In this document: one piece after another, positions 46,439 through 58,488 of the stretch
How positions within the stretch are numbered: the first letter of the stretch is position 1
Layout of the letters: the number at the start of each line of letters is the position of its first letter
NCBI RefSeq assembly: GCF_046630445.1
Contig: NC_092333.1
Coordinates: forward strand, 706,443,501 to 706,507,500
Length of the DNA stretch: 64,000 nt
Direction: 5' to 3'
Source of the DNA: Rutidosis leptorrhynchoides
Lineage: Eukaryota > Streptophyta > Magnoliopsida > Asterales > Asteraceae
Notes under the pieces: model-generated
Database searches by the model: none
The model's input: only the letters and a program-made list of their open reading frames with translations
Told to the model about the DNA's origin: nothing
Program-made: the position numbers and the translations under genes

Positions 46439-46505
46439 GGTTTACATAATATTAAATCATATAGAGAATTGGTTTAAATTAGTCGAAATTTTCCGGGTCA
46501 TCACA
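45006..46505 (-). repeat. LTR of element D, left copy, 1500 bp
   Basis: Palindromes at 46114-46131 and 46146-46163, the ACTGTAGCAAATAG array at about 46200-46345, then a (TA)n tract of about 70 bp at 46365-46435 that is much shorter in B. Confidence 0.9.
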
Positions 46506-46925
46506 ATACCTCCCCGTTAAAGAAAATTTCGTCCCGAAATTTTGAGTAGTACCTGTTTTATGAGCGATATCAGTGAAAAAATGTGGATACTTTTGCTTCA
46601 TTTGATCCTCACGTTTCCAAGTAAACTCGGGTCCTCGTCTAGCGTTCCAACGAACCCTAACTATCGGTATTTTGCTTTGTTTTAATTGTTTGACCTCACG
46701 GTCCATGATTTCAACAGGCTCTTCGATAAGATGGAGTTTATCATTGATTCGTATTTCGTCAAGAGGAATTACGACATCCTCTTCAGCTAAATATTTCTTT
46801 AAATTTGACACGTGAAATGTGTCATGAACACTACTAAGTTCTTGCTGTAGCTTTAATCGATAAGCAACTGCTCCAATTATTTCGATAATTTCAAAGGGTC
46901 CTACGTACCTAGGACTTAGCTTTCC
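46479..46925 (-). pseudogene. element D pol, C-terminal chromodomain-like part
   Basis: Continues the integrase frame after the TGA at 46926-46928: [13 protein letters not shown]..., [20 protein letters not shown], then [19 protein letters not shown]. It ends inside the LTR. It corresponds residue for residue with the same part of B. It cannot be reached by normal translation. Confidence 0.8.
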
Positions 46926-48020
46926 TCATTTACCGAATCGTACAACGCCTTTCCAGGGTGACACTTTCAACATGACTTTGTCGCCCACTTGAAATTCTAG
47001 CGGTTTTCTTCTTACATCAGCATAACTCTTTTGGCGACTCATGGCCATTTTCAATCGCTGTTGTATTTGAATGATCTTTTCGGTGGTTTCATGAATAATT
47101 TCTGGTCCAGTAAGTTGTCTTTCTCCTACTTCACTCCAACAGATAGGAGATCTGCACTTTCTACCGTAAAGTGCTTCAAATGGCGCTGCGTTGATGCTCG
47201 TATGATAGATGTTATTGTATGAAAATCCTGCCAACGGTAAGTGTCGATCCCAACTGGTTTCAAAGTCAATCACGTATGCCCGTAACATGTCTTCCAATAT
47301 TTGTATTGTTCTTTCACTTTGACCATCTATCTGTGGGTGATAAGCGGTGCTCATATCTAATCGAGTTCCCAATGCTTTTTGTAATGACTGCCAAAAACGT
47401 GATGTGAATCGGGTGTCGCGATCAGATATGATGGAGATGGGTACACCATGCCTGTAAACTACTTCCTTCAAATATAGGCGTGCTAATTTCTCCATACTAT
47501 CTGTCTCCTTTATTGGTAGAAAGTGAGCTGATTTAGTTAGACGATCAACTATCACCCAAATAGTATCATGACTACTTGCAGTCCTTGGCAATTTCGTAAT
47601 GAAATCCATGGTTATTATTTCCCATTTCCACTGCGGAATTTCTGGTTGTTGCAGTAATTCTGACGGGTTTTGGTGCTCAGCTTTGACCTTTGCACACGTC
47701 AAACATTTGCTTACATAAGTAGCAATTTCTGTCTTCATATTAGGCCACCAATAGAACTTCTTGAGATCGTGGTACATTTTCCCATTTCCTGGGTGAATTG
47801 AGTACCTCGTTTTGTGTGCTTCATTCAGTACTAGTTGCCTTAGATTACCATGTTTTGGTACCCATATCCTATCAGCAAAATACAGGGTTCCATCGGCTTT
47901 TACTTCAAGCTGTTTTTCTAATCCTTTGCTCATTTCACCTTTTTCATTTTCTTCTTTTAAAGTTTCTAACTGTGCTGCTTGAATTTGCTTTGTGAGATTA
48001 GTACGAATTGTACTGTTCAA
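46926..48020 (-). pseudogene. element D pol, integrase part
   Basis: 364 codons. HHCC finger ([13 protein letters not shown]...CLTCAKVK) and D-D-35-E core ([24 protein letters not shown]). It is cut off from RT by a 1-bp deletion near 48045 relative to B, and closed by a TGA at 46926 where B has CGA. Its first in-frame ATG is not a native start. Confidence 0.85.
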
Positions 48021-48040
48021 AGCTCGGACCCTAAGAGGTT

Positions 48041-50416
48041 TTACTCTTTTTTCCGACTTAGGGCATCACCTACAACATTAGCCTTTCCGGGGTGGTAACG
48101 GATTTCACAATCGTAATCGTTTAACAACTCTACCCAGCGACGTTGTCTCATATTGAGTTGTTTTTGATCAAAAATATGCTGAAGACTCTTATGGTCGGTG
48201 TACACTGTACACTTGGTTCCATATAGATAGTGTCTCCATATTTTGAGTGCAAAAACTACTGCTCCAAGTTCTAAATCGTGCGTCGTATAGTTCTTTTCAT
48301 GAATTTTTAGTTGTCGTGAGGCATATACGATAACTTTTGTGCGTTGCATGAATACACATCCTAAAACTTGGCGCGAAGCGTCACAATAGATCACGAAATC
48401 ATCATTTTCTTCTGGTAATGACAAAATGGGTGCAGACGTTAACTTCTTCTTTAATAACTGGAATGAGGATTCATGTTCCGTGGACCAATCATACTTCTTT
48501 CCCTTTTGAGTCAATGCAGTTAAGGGTTTGGCGATTCTAGAGAAATCTTGAATGAATCTTCGGTAGTAACCAGCAAGACCTAAGAATTGGCGAATTTGTG
48601 TTGGAGTCTTCGGTGTTTCCCATTTACTAATGGCTTCGATCTTGGCAGGGTCAACTTTAATTCCATGTTTACTGACAACATGGCCCAAAAATTGTACTTC
48701 TTGTAACCAGAAATCACACTTCGAAAATTTTGCGTACAATTCTTCTTTCTTGAGTATCTCTAGTACCAGTCTTAAGTGTTGCTCATGTTCTTCCTTGTTC
48801 TTCGAGTAAATCAATATGTCGTCGATAAAAACAATGACAAATTTGTCTAAATACGGTCTACAGATGCGATTCATTAGATCCATGAATACTGCTGGAGCAT
48901 TAGTCAATCCAAAAGGCATGACTAAAAATTCATAGTGACCGTAACGGGTTCTGAACGCAGTTTTAGGAACATCTTCTTCCTTCACTCTCAACTGATGATA
49001 TCCGGAGCGTAGATCAATCTTAGAATAAACACTTGATCCTTGCAATTGATCAAACAAATCATCAATCCTCGGTAATGGGTACCGATTCTTGATCGTTAAT
49101 TTGTTTAATTCTCGGTAATCTATGCACATTCTCATAGATCCATCCTTCTTCTTGACGAACAGAATAGGAGCACCCCAAGGAGAAAAGCTGGGACGAATAA
49201 ATCCATGGTCCGATAATTCTTGCAACTGATTTTGTAATTCTTGCATTTCTGAAGGTGCAAGTCTATATGGGGATCGGGCTACAGGTGCAGCTCCTGGTAT
49301 GAGATCAATCTGGAATTCTACACATCTATGTGGAGGTAGCCCCGATAATTCTTCTGGATATACTCCGAGATATTCTCTTACAACTGGCATGTCATCAATG
49401 CTTCTTTCTTCAGTATCGATCTTCTTTACGTGTGCTAGAATAGCATAACAACCTTTTCTTATAAGTTTCTGGGCCTTCATACAGCTGATAAGGTTCAGCT
49501 TCGAGTTGCTCTTCTCCCCATAAATCATTAATGACGTTTCATCCTTACGAGAGATGCGGATTGCTTTCTCAGTGCAAACAACTTCCACTCTTGTTTTGGA
49601 CATCCAGTCCATGCCAACGATTACGTAAAAACTTTTTAATTCTACGGGTATCAAATCGATTTTGAAGGTTTCACCAGCGAGATTTATTTCGCAACCATGG
49701 AAAATTTTATCGGCTTTTATCAGTTTACCATTAGCTAATTCAATAGTATATTTATCGTCTAGAGGCAATGATGCACATTTTAGTTTAGAACTAAAGTCTT
49801 TACACATATAACTTCTATCAGCACCCGTATCAAACATAATAGAAGCTAGTTGATTATTAACGGTAAACGTACCAGTGACAAGATTAGGATCCTCACGTGC
49901 TTCACAGGCACTAACATTAAATGCCCTCCCACATGTGGGTTCTTTGTTCTTCTCCTTATCAGGGCATTGATTTATAAAGTGACCAGACTTCCCGCATCCA
50001 AAACATTTCTTAACATCGGTCGGTTTTGTCTTTACTTCAGAAACGGTGGTATAACAATCTTTTGCCACATGTCCTTTCTTGTTGCACTTATCACAGACCA
50101 CTTGGCAATAACCTGCATGATGTGTGTAACATCTTTTGCATAACGGATGGGGTCCCTTATAGTTTGGACTTGCAGTTGCCCCATCTTGTTTACCTTTAAA
50201 AGTTTCTTGTTTCTTCAGGTGAGTACTTTTGCCCTTATAGTCTTCCCATTTTCTCTTTCCTTCAGTTGTCTTGACTTCGGTAATTGGTGTCTTAATCGAA
50301 CTCTCTGTGATCTGGTCCATGAGTTGGTGTGCCATTGTCATGGCTTCCTGCATCGTATTCGGTTTGGACGATGTAACATTTCCTTTGATATTGATTGATA
50401 AACCTTCAATATACAT
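48041..50416 (-). pseudogene. element D gag C-part, protease, RT and RNase H
   Basis: 791 codons. Two CCHC knuckles ([28 protein letters not shown]), protease [12 protein letters not shown] with [11 protein letters not shown] and FIDD, RNase H with YCDASRQ and YTDHKSLQ. The N-terminus is lost to a frameshift: a 7-bp duplication (CGTTTCT repeated, about 50427-50441), absent from B. The C-terminus is lost by a 1-bp deletion in the T/C run near 48045. Otherwise it is very close to B. Confidence 0.88.
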
Positions 50417-50963
50417 TTCTATCTTTCGTTTCTCGTTTCTCGTTTGGCACCAATTCGGGACACAACAAGGCTAGTTCCATGAAACGCTTTTCATAGTTAT
50501 TGAGATTCGCACCAAAAACCTTCAGATTACGTAACTCAGATTCCATTTTTCTGATCTCGTTTCGAGGACAGTACTCCTTGATTAGCATCTTTTTCAGTTC
50601 TTCCCAAGAGATATCATATGCCGTATCTACTCCTTCTGCTTTAGCATAATTGTTCCACCAAGTAAGTGCACCGTCTTGTAACGTGCACGAAGCATACTTT
50701 GACTTGTCTCCGTCCGCACAATTACTGATTTTGAAAACGGACTTCATCTTTTCAAACCATCGGGTTAGACCGACTGGTCCCTCGGTCCCACTAAACGTCT
50801 GTGGTTTGCATCCTTGAAAAGTTTTGTATGAGCATCCGTTTCGTGAGTTTGTGTTCACAGCTGCTGCTTCGGCTGCTGTTTTTGCTGCCTCGGCTGCAGT
50901 AATTCTTTCATTCACACATTTCTCGACTAGTTCCTCAAACTCAGCATCCGACATTTGAGACAT
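50406..50963 (-). pseudogene. element D gag, N-terminal part
   Basis: Starts MSQMSDAEFEELVEK at 50963, as in B. The capsid core is present ([37 protein letters not shown]). The frame is then lost at the 7-bp duplication and ends 12 codons later. Compared with B it has a small deletion in the Ala-rich N-terminal helix. Confidence 0.85.
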
Positions 50964-51403
50964 GTTTCTTCAATAAACACAACAGAGATAATTTAATCAT
51001 ATAGAATATTATAGGTAAAATGAGTTGTCAATAGTTAATCGTATCATATTAATAATATGAACCAATTATTATAAAAGCCTTTTCTTCTTATTAGCATTTT
51101 ATAATTATTTTTAGGGTATTACCTACCCGTTAAGTTCATACATAATAGCTAGTACAAGGAATTAACTACTAAAATCCTAATAATATTCCACTATGAAAAA
51201 TTATAGCGAGTTACTACGTTATTATGTAATAATAATAATAATAAGTAGTAATAATACAAATAATCATTCCATGCTTTTATTGTTAATAAACCAAAATAAT
51301 ACAATACCATACAATACCGATATTTTACATATGCTTATTCTACATAACAAGATAGAGTAGCACACATAAGCAATAGAATAGCGCATGAAAAATGCGAGGT
51401 CGT

Positions 51404-52105
51404 TTATTCAGAACTATCAGAAACTTCTTCCCATTTGGTTCTCTCTACCAATTGTTTGTGTGTGCATGGTCCGACAGACATTCTAGCAGTGTATTTAATT
51501 TTTGGTTGGGGTTTTGAGGTACCCGTTGCCTCAGTGGGTTTAATACAATAAGGGTGGTTACGGATCGAATGGTCCTGTTCCTTTTTAATAATTAAGGACT
51601 TTTTATTATTGTGGTTGTTTTTATTATCTATAGAAAGTTGGAATTTCTCCTTAGTGATTTCTTTTATTTCATTAGCGAAACCCTCTTCCTCACTGATCTT
51701 GTCTGATGACGAACTGTCTGAGTCATGTGTAGGAGAATATGATGACGAGCTGTCTGAATCATGTGTACGAGAATATGTACCGGTGGTCATGAACCGAAAT
51801 CTGCCAGGCGTAATCTTCACAACCCGCCCGCCGGCGGTGTATCTGGCCCAATGTCCATGTTCGTTTAGAAATGGACGATCCTCGTTTATTTCAGGGATCA
51901 TGGGTCCATGCCAACGATACTGTGGCTCCGGAAAACTAGAGTTGGGTGGAGCTGGAACCTCCTCTGGGTTTACCGGGAGTTGAGATTCCCCGGCTAACAC
52001 AATTTCTTCTTTAATAGGTTTTGGAACGCCCTTTTCAGTTGTGGATAGAATGGATTCAGTGTCTGATTCCGAGTCGTACAAAATGATAGGATTAGAAGAA
52101 GTCAT
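51404..52105 (-). CDS. element D leader ORF upstream of gag, 233 aa, unknown
   Basis: Orthologous to the 228-residue leader ORF of B, with the same start (MTSSNPIILYDSESDTESILSTT) and end (WEEVSDSSE). D carries a duplicated Ser/Asp segment (THDSDSSSSYSP twice). It stays fully open although gag-pol of D has three breaks. The function is not recognised. Confidence 0.65.
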   Translation of the reverse strand: MTSSNPIILYDSESDTESILSTTEKGVPKPIKEEIVLAGESQLPVNPEEVPAPPNSSFPEPQYRWHGPMIPEINEDRPFLNEHGHWARYTAGGRVVKITPGRFRFMTTGTYSRTHDSDSSSSYSPTHDSDSSSSDKISEEEGFANEIKEITKEKFQLSIDNKNNHNNKKSLIIKKEQDHSIRNHPYCIKPTEATGTSKPQPKIKYTARMSVGPCTHKQLVERTKWEEVSDSSE

Positions 52106-52300
52106 CTATCACATAATTGAAACAACAATTACGTTAGCATATAAATATATCACCTATAATGTTTTTGACAAGATGATAAGCAAAAATCGGTAAAAACAAA
52201 TATGGTCATAGTCCAGACTCACTAATGTATCCTAACAATTACCAGTTAAACACACTAATGTAATTTCTGGTTCCCTATGACCTCAAGCTCGGATACCAAC

Positions 52301-53651
52301 TGTAACGACCCGTCAAAATCGCTATTGACGCGGCACGTTAATCATTGATTTCACAGTGAGGTTTTGACCTCTATATGATACGTTTTGATAAAATATTGCA
52401 TTCATTAAAATAAGTGACTTTCTAAACATAGAAAGTTATAAACATGTGGGTGAGTGCTTAGGTATAAGCAAATCCCCAAAATACATAAGTTTTTATCATA
52501 CAGTTTGACATCACAGTCAAATTATTTATTACACAACGCAGTTTTATTTCGAATGCAATAAACTTTATACAAAGCATGAGAGACTCCATGCAGGCAACAA
52601 GCACATCACAGCGGAAGCAGTCTAAGGACCTGAGAATAAAACATGCTAAAAAGTCAACACGAATGTTGGTGAGTTATAGGTTTAATTGCTCGAGTCATAA
52701 TTATATATAAAGATAGACCACAAGATTTCATCAAAAATTTATCAATAGATTCTACGTAACAGAGCACCCTGGTAACAAAACTTTAACGTTATAATGATAA
52801 TTACCCCATTTGTTTTAATACACGCAAACCAACGTGTCATAAACTCAAATAACATACGTCCGTTAAAAGGCTAGCGCTCTAGCTCGGACGGGGATGTCAA
52901 GCCTTATGGATCCATATACAATTATTCGCGCCCACCAGTCCATATCCTATGTACTGGCAGCTACTAGTTACCAAAGCTAAGGGATTTTCGGTTTAACTCA
53001 GTGTAGAATTTAGTATGTACTTGTGTGTTATTGCGTTTAAAATAAATTGCATGTATTCTCAGCCCAAAAATATTTAAAGTATTTAAAAAGGGAGACTATA
53101 AACTCACAGTTCAATATTGAGACTCAATATTGTAGGCAAATTGCGTAGACGTAATGATGGTAGACGACTGTATGGTTGGCCTTGGATTCAAGAACAATAC
53201 CCCGATTAATATCCAATATTTCCTTAGTTTAAAACGGTTTGAAACCCGAATTAAAAACACCCTCGTATATACCTTATTATTATTAAACTTAAATTATAAT
53301 TATAATTATAATTATAATTATAATTATAAATATAAATACAGATTATAGAAGAAGAAAAAAGAATGTGAAGAATCCGTCGAGCAAACAGGCGTATTTATAG
53401 TACTTTTTCATTTCCTGTCGCTCATGCGATCGCATGAGTTTTCAGTGTTTTTGCCATGCGATCGCATGGCCGCCTGATCCGATTTTGTTTGCTAGTTCGT
53501 CGACATCAAATAGTGTTTTACTGTAGCAAATAGTGTTCACTGTAGTAAATAGTGTTTACTGTAGCAAATAGTGTTTTACTGTAGCAAAGAGTGTTTTACT
53601 GTAGCAAAGTTTTTTTTACTGTAGCAAATAGTGTTTTACTTATACATCTTA

Positions 53652-53726
<75 letters not shown>

Positions 53727-53793
53727 GGTTTACATAATATTAAATCATATAGAGAATTGGTTTAAATTAGTCGAAATTTTCCGGGTCATTACA
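52301..53793 (-). repeat. LTR of element D, right copy (element 5' LTR), 1493 bp
   Basis: Palindromes at 53421-53438 and 53453-53470; a (TAATTA)n-like stretch near 53290-53330 longer than in the left copy; (TA)n at about 53655-53723. Ends GGGTCATTACA, then TSD AAAAT. Confidence 0.9.
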
Positions 53794-54129
53794 AAAATTT
53801 ATAACAACTCATCGGAATTACAGCAGTTTGACTTTTATATAATCATCAAGTAGACTTTATTGACTGCAATTTGCAGCAGCAACAGTTTTATCTTGTAGCA
53901 GTAGTTTGCGTTGTAATTTAAACTGAATTCCTAACAACTCGTAACAAATAGAAGATCAAATACTTCAAGTTCCAACATATTCATCAAAGAGATTGTATTA
54001 AAAAAACTTACCATTACTTTTACATGAAGCATCAGAACTATCACCTACATTTAAACAACAAAGAATATTTCACATATGTACAACAAAAATAATAAAATGC
54101 AACGTTAAAAGCATAAATTAAATTAAATA

Positions 54130-55440
54130 AATAAATAAATAAAAACAAAAAAAAAGTAACATAAAAACATACCAGCATTACAGTTTTATCATTAGTGATA
54201 GCTGAAACATGTGACCACTGGTTGTATAACATCATCAAATCTGAATGATTTTCATCTCAACAGTATCCACAAACAAATGGAAAATTAAACATGCTACGTA
54301 TTACGTAATACACATAATAAAAAGTTCAAGAAATCAAGTGATGCACATAACATAAAGTGAAACACTTTAATGTCACAAGGACCTCATAATCAGTATCACT
54401 ACTTTCCAATTATACCGGCAGTTTTTGGTACCGAAAATGGCGCCTGAATTGCATGTCTCAAGTGAAGCTGATGCCGTTTTCATCAGAAATCAACACTAAA
54501 CAACAACAAAAGAGTAGTTAAAATTAGTGACCATTAACACAGAGACACTAATTTCATTCATGTAATTATTTTTATTTTTTAAGTAACAAAAAAACCTAAC
54601 AATAATACTATCAAAGTTCCAAAATTAAAACCTAGAATGAAGGGTTCTTCACGAATAATCGATGAGGAATCCTGGTATCAACTGAAGAGTAACCCTGCAT
54701 AGAAACAAAAAACCACACGAGGCATAAACCTAAAAACCCTAAGCCATTAAATTACCTTTGTAAAAAAAAGGAAGCCAGCAACATAAATCAAATTGCAAAT
54801 TGGGTCTATGAGAAAATTAACTCACATGGGTACTCAAAAGTTACAACTTCATAAACAACGCCTAGAACATAAATCAGAAGCTGTAAAAACGAATTTCAGC
54901 AAAAATTTGAAGAACAACATAACAATAACAAATAAAACATACATTTTACAAACTATAAACTCGTACTTCTCAAAAATCACAAAACTCGGGAAAAAAAAGG
55001 AATATTGATTTTACATTAAAAAAAAATTGATACATGCTTTTCAACTTTAACTTAAACCTAAATTAATTTTATCATCCGCATGAGCACATCGGTTGTTAAA
55101 CAATAAAATATAAAATAATTAAACAAACCTTTGAGTAATGTTTGAATCGAAAAGCAGAGAATGAAAACACGCTCAAAAGAATAAGCGGAGATGAGAAAAA
55201 TTAAAAAAACCCCGCGAAGATGAGAAAATCAATCGAATAAAAGGAAGGCACATCGCTGAAAATTTCTAGATCGACTGAAACCCTAATTTGATGATATGTT
55301 TTAGATCTGGGAGAGATAATTGATAAGGGATAAGGGTTTGGTATAATTGAACATGGAGGGTATGAGTGAGAGTATGAGTGAGAACTGAGAAGGTGTGGAG
55401 TGTGGAGGGAGTGCACGCTACCCATTATGTTATCAGTCTT
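54130..55440 (-). pseudogene. exon-like segments inside the Helitron candidate
   Basis: The minus strand looks like a gene 5' end. A C/T-rich untranslated-type stretch (55410-55250) leads to a donor-like AAAG|GTTTGT near 55127. Then there is an exon-like block between CTATGCAG and a stop, encoding GYSSVDTRIPHRLFVKNPSF (about 54700-54640), and another ending TAATGCTG|GTATGT near 54170 (LYNQWSHVSAITNDKTVML). I recognise no family. Helitrons commonly carry such captured pieces. The exon borders are guesses. Confidence 0.3.
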
Positions 55441-55681
55441 CTATTCCGTATTAATTTTTTTATTTTATTATTATTATTTTTTAAATCCCAAAATATGTGA
55501 GAAGTGGTGAATAGTATGTGTTTGTGAGAGGACGGGCGCCACATAGACCAATCAGAGTGCATTAAACTCACTTGTATTTAGTAGTAGGATAATGTCAATT
55601 TCCTCTTCTCTTCTCTATTTCCAAACCACATTGAACCATCTACACCCAATAAATAAAGACGGACTAAAATGCCCTCACACT

Positions 55682-57100
55682 ACTTTTTTTTTTTTGGCGA
55701 AAATATTAATATGTATATATATAGTAGATCCGAAGATCCGGTGGTACAACAGTAAGCAGATCGTGACGATCTGTTGTGAAAGTAATTGGTCATAAACGAC
55801 CGAAACACATTGACACTCGCTCTGTTCGTTCAAAACAATATGAACGACTACATTGACAGCAGAGCGAGAACATTGGAATTACATTGAGAATACATAAACA
55901 TGAAACCACCAAGTCTAAATCTACAAACATACACATAAACCCGACCCCGTATCCAACCCCGCATCTTCACCCCGCAGAAACCGCAAACTCAACCCAATCA
56001 CCGGGCAACCCAAGAACACCTAACCCGAGGCCTATTTACCGAAGTCAACTAGGTCAACAATGCCGGCAACAACATCAAGCCCACAAGGGACCCAACGACG
56101 GGAAAAATGGAATGAAAGAACCAAACTCGTGGCAACCGAACATATCCAAAAGCAGAATCAAACCATAAAGGAACCAGTCATCTTCACCAATTTTCTAAGG
56201 ACATATACAAACACCCTAGTTACAAATAGTCAGCAAACCTCGGTCAGCTTCAACCACCACCTGTTCCATCTTAGGTCGCCGACGACAACCGACAGTCGAC
56301 CACCACAAATGGAAGCAAGTAGCAGCCGCCAACCTTAGTACACCACCACCCGCAACCACCAAAAACAGGAAGCAACTGCAGCAGCCACCCAAGGCCACCA
56401 ACAACTACTACCAACCTCCGGTAACCGCCGGCAGCAGCCCATCCACCGAAAACTGCCGGATTTCAACACATAAACAAGCACACCTGTAGCCACCCAAGTC
56501 AACCCCGAACCCAAACCAACCCGAAATCCGACCAATAGGGTTGTAGAGTTCCGCCGGAACTCGTCGCCTACAACCGCATAAGAGGAGAAAACGGAGGCCA
56601 TGAACAGAGTAAACGACCAAGAGACCAACCCAAACCCCATCGGAACAGCAACAACCCAACAAACACCCCAAAAACACAAAAAGCACCCAGAACCCGTATG
56701 AACACACAGATTCGTCGCCTGGTCGCCGTAAGTGAGACCGGAGATGATTAAAGGGCCATAACCATCGTCGGAAAAGGGAAAAAGTGGTGTACCTTATTGA
56801 ACATAAAGCGGTAAGGCCGAACCACCGGCGAGATGCCGGTGGTCGGAGAGGAGGTCTGTGAAGAAACTACAAAACAGTTCAAGATTCAGATCTAGAAGAA
56901 AGGAGGTGGCGGTGGTAAAAAAAATGACCTGAGCTAGAAAACACCTAACAAAATGGTGTATAAATGGTGCAAAGTTGAAAGAAAAAAAGAAAATAAGTAC
57001 AAAGAAAAGTTACCGGAGCAAGGCGGAGGAAAAATGAAACAAGATCTAGATCTGCACAAAAAACGAGGTTGAGAGAAAACTGTTGAGAAAAAACACTACT
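55682..57100 (-). mobile_element. LINE-like non-autonomous retroelement, about 1.4 kb
   Basis: The minus strand ends ATATTTTCGCC followed by A12, a common plant L1 3' end. It starts near 57100 with a C/T-rich leader. The middle is GC-rich (about 56000-56900) with a few mid-size frames but no endonuclease or RT. Short flanking matches (ACACTACT on both sides) may be a TSD. It could be an internally deleted LINE or a captured transcript. Confidence 0.4.
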
Positions 57101-57161
57101 TACTTCCACCATAGTTGGTACAACATGAAGTACAATCCGTTCCAGCTATTGATTTTAAAGC

Positions 57162-57166
<5 letters not shown>

Positions 57167-57198
<32 letters not shown>
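57167..57198. repeat. poly-A tract
   Basis: About 30 A in a row. Possibly the tail of another retroelement; no body can be assigned with confidence. Confidence 0.8.
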
Positions 57199-57200
<2 letters not shown>

Positions 57201-57435
57201 CTAAAATCTTCCCGGGTCTTCTTCACCCCTAAAAAAGAATACTCTTCCAACATCTTCTTTAACCCTCAAATTGGATCACTTCACACACTCTAGATGGTTC
57301 TTGCGACTGTCCTGGTTTAATCTGCTAGGTGGTTCGGGTAGTTTTCACGGTGGGTATGCTTTCAAGGTTTTTGCGGTGGGTTTAATAAACGATCTCTTGC
57401 TCATCAACCGTTGCTCGGCTTGATTTTGCCTGTCT

Positions 57436-57701
57436 CAGGGCCGTCTCAACAATTCGAAGGCCCAAGGCGAAAATAAAATTGGCCATTGTACACGAAATTC
57501 CATAAACATGAGTAAAGATGTGTGGGCTTGAAAAGAGGGGAAAAAAGAGGTCCTAAAATTATATAGACTAATACTCATAAGTTAACTTACTAATTTTTTT
57601 AATTAAATTTATTGAACACATTATTTTTGAAATTTTTGGGCCCTTCAAAAATTTTGGACCCTAGGCGATCAACTATCTTGCCTATGTCCAAAGAGGCCAC
57701 T
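57436..57701. mobile_element. hAT-like MITE, about 266 bp
   Basis: Starts CAGGGCCGTCTC and ends in GAGGCCACT(G), with 'gaaggcccaaggcgaaaat' near the left end and 'ggaccctaggcgatc' near the right as a loose inverted repeat. CAGGG-type ends are common among hAT elements. The flanks GCCTGTCT and GCCTTTAC agree at 5 of 8, a decayed TSD. No coding. Confidence 0.4.
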
Positions 57702-57702
57702 G

Positions 57703-58391
57703 CCTTTACTTCTACGGTGTACTTGAATTTGGGTTTTGGTTGCAATTTCCACTTACCGACTACTCGGACCCTACTACAAACTACGCGAAGACGGGTACGT
57801 CTTCAAGTTTTAGAAGTCTATCCGTCTTTAAACTTTTTTGCAAGTGAAATGCGTCTGCTTTGACCCCTTATATCACTAAATGGGTGAATTTTGGTTATGT
57901 CGTTAACGGCTTAAACATGTACCATACAAGATCACAATTTTTAAGAGGGAAGAACTTAGGTTGGCAGAATAGTGCGAGACATGAAAGCGATTCAAAGTGT
58001 ATTAAGAGGGAAGAAATATCGAATATATTTTTCGTAATCATATTGACATTTCATTCTAAATATATAACCTTGGGCAAAAAGAGTTTTGAAAAAACAAAAC
58101 CCGTTGTGGTTCATCACTTGACACACCCATTTTTCACCATTACTAAAGACACATTTCGATTATGAACTTGTAATTTCAACCCAAAAATCATCGTTGTTGA
58201 CTCCTTTCTTTTGTGCGTTGGCTAAGTACACTGATGTTCCTTTATTCTTAGAATTGTAGGCTTAATTTATATATCAAAAATGATAATGATCTATTTGCAA
58301 TGATCAAATGTAAAATTGTTGTTTCTACTATCGTGGTAAATTATTGAACATCTGTCATTAATTCAAATTGTAAGCACGCATTTAGGTAAGC
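57703..58391. other. intergenic, no gene seen
   Basis: AT-rich with a 101-codon frame (57860-58165) that has no recognisable motif and is probably chance. Confidence 0.4.
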
Positions 58392-58488
58392 ATAGATGGA
58401 AAACAATTTGCAATCACATCACCTGATCGTAGAATGCGTATATTTTTGGTACAGAATGGGACAGCTACGACATGTACAACGAATTCTT
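58392..58488 (+). pseudogene. fragment resembling CYP71/PPWD1 (WD40 peptidyl-prolyl isomerase)
   Basis: Plus strand IDGKQFAITSPDRRMRIF, then after one extra T in the run at 58443-58447 FWYRMGQLRHVQRIL. The phrase DGKQF-IT-PDRR-R-FW-R-G-LR-V is what I recall from the end of the WD40 region of the plant cyclophilin CYP71. Only about 32 codons are present, with a frameshift and no cyclophilin domain. This would be a captured or duplicated scrap of a host gene. The match is from memory and short. Confidence 0.4.

Larger units (their letters stand above)
45006..53793 (-). mobile_element. gypsy element D, same family as B, defective
   Basis: LTRs at 45006-46505 and 52301-53793, primer site at 52298 to 52287, TSD AAAAT at 45001-45005 and 53794-53798. 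Length is 8788 bp, minus strand. The LTRs differ at well over 15 sites by eye (more than B). Gag-pol carries two frameshifts and a stop. It gives the uninterrupted layout of the B family. Confidence 0.92.
43863..55589 (-). mobile_element. candidate non-autonomous Helitron with gene-like exons, split by element D
   Basis: The minus strand begins A|TCCTACTACTAAATAC at 55589, the same start as the complete Helitron at 61601 (TCCTATTACTAAA). The minus strand end near 43863 shows GCGGCAACGCGCG followed by CTAA, Helitron-like, though the next base is C, not T. Without D it is about 2.9 kb. It holds intron-exon-like sequence on the minus strand and no RepHel frame. The 3' end is uncertain. Confidence 0.45.

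Noticed and set aside
56335-56707. Overlapping 99- and 114-codon Cys/Val/Gly-rich minus-strand frames
   Set aside because: GC-rich leader-like part of a LINE-like insertion; no motif, and the two frames conflict.
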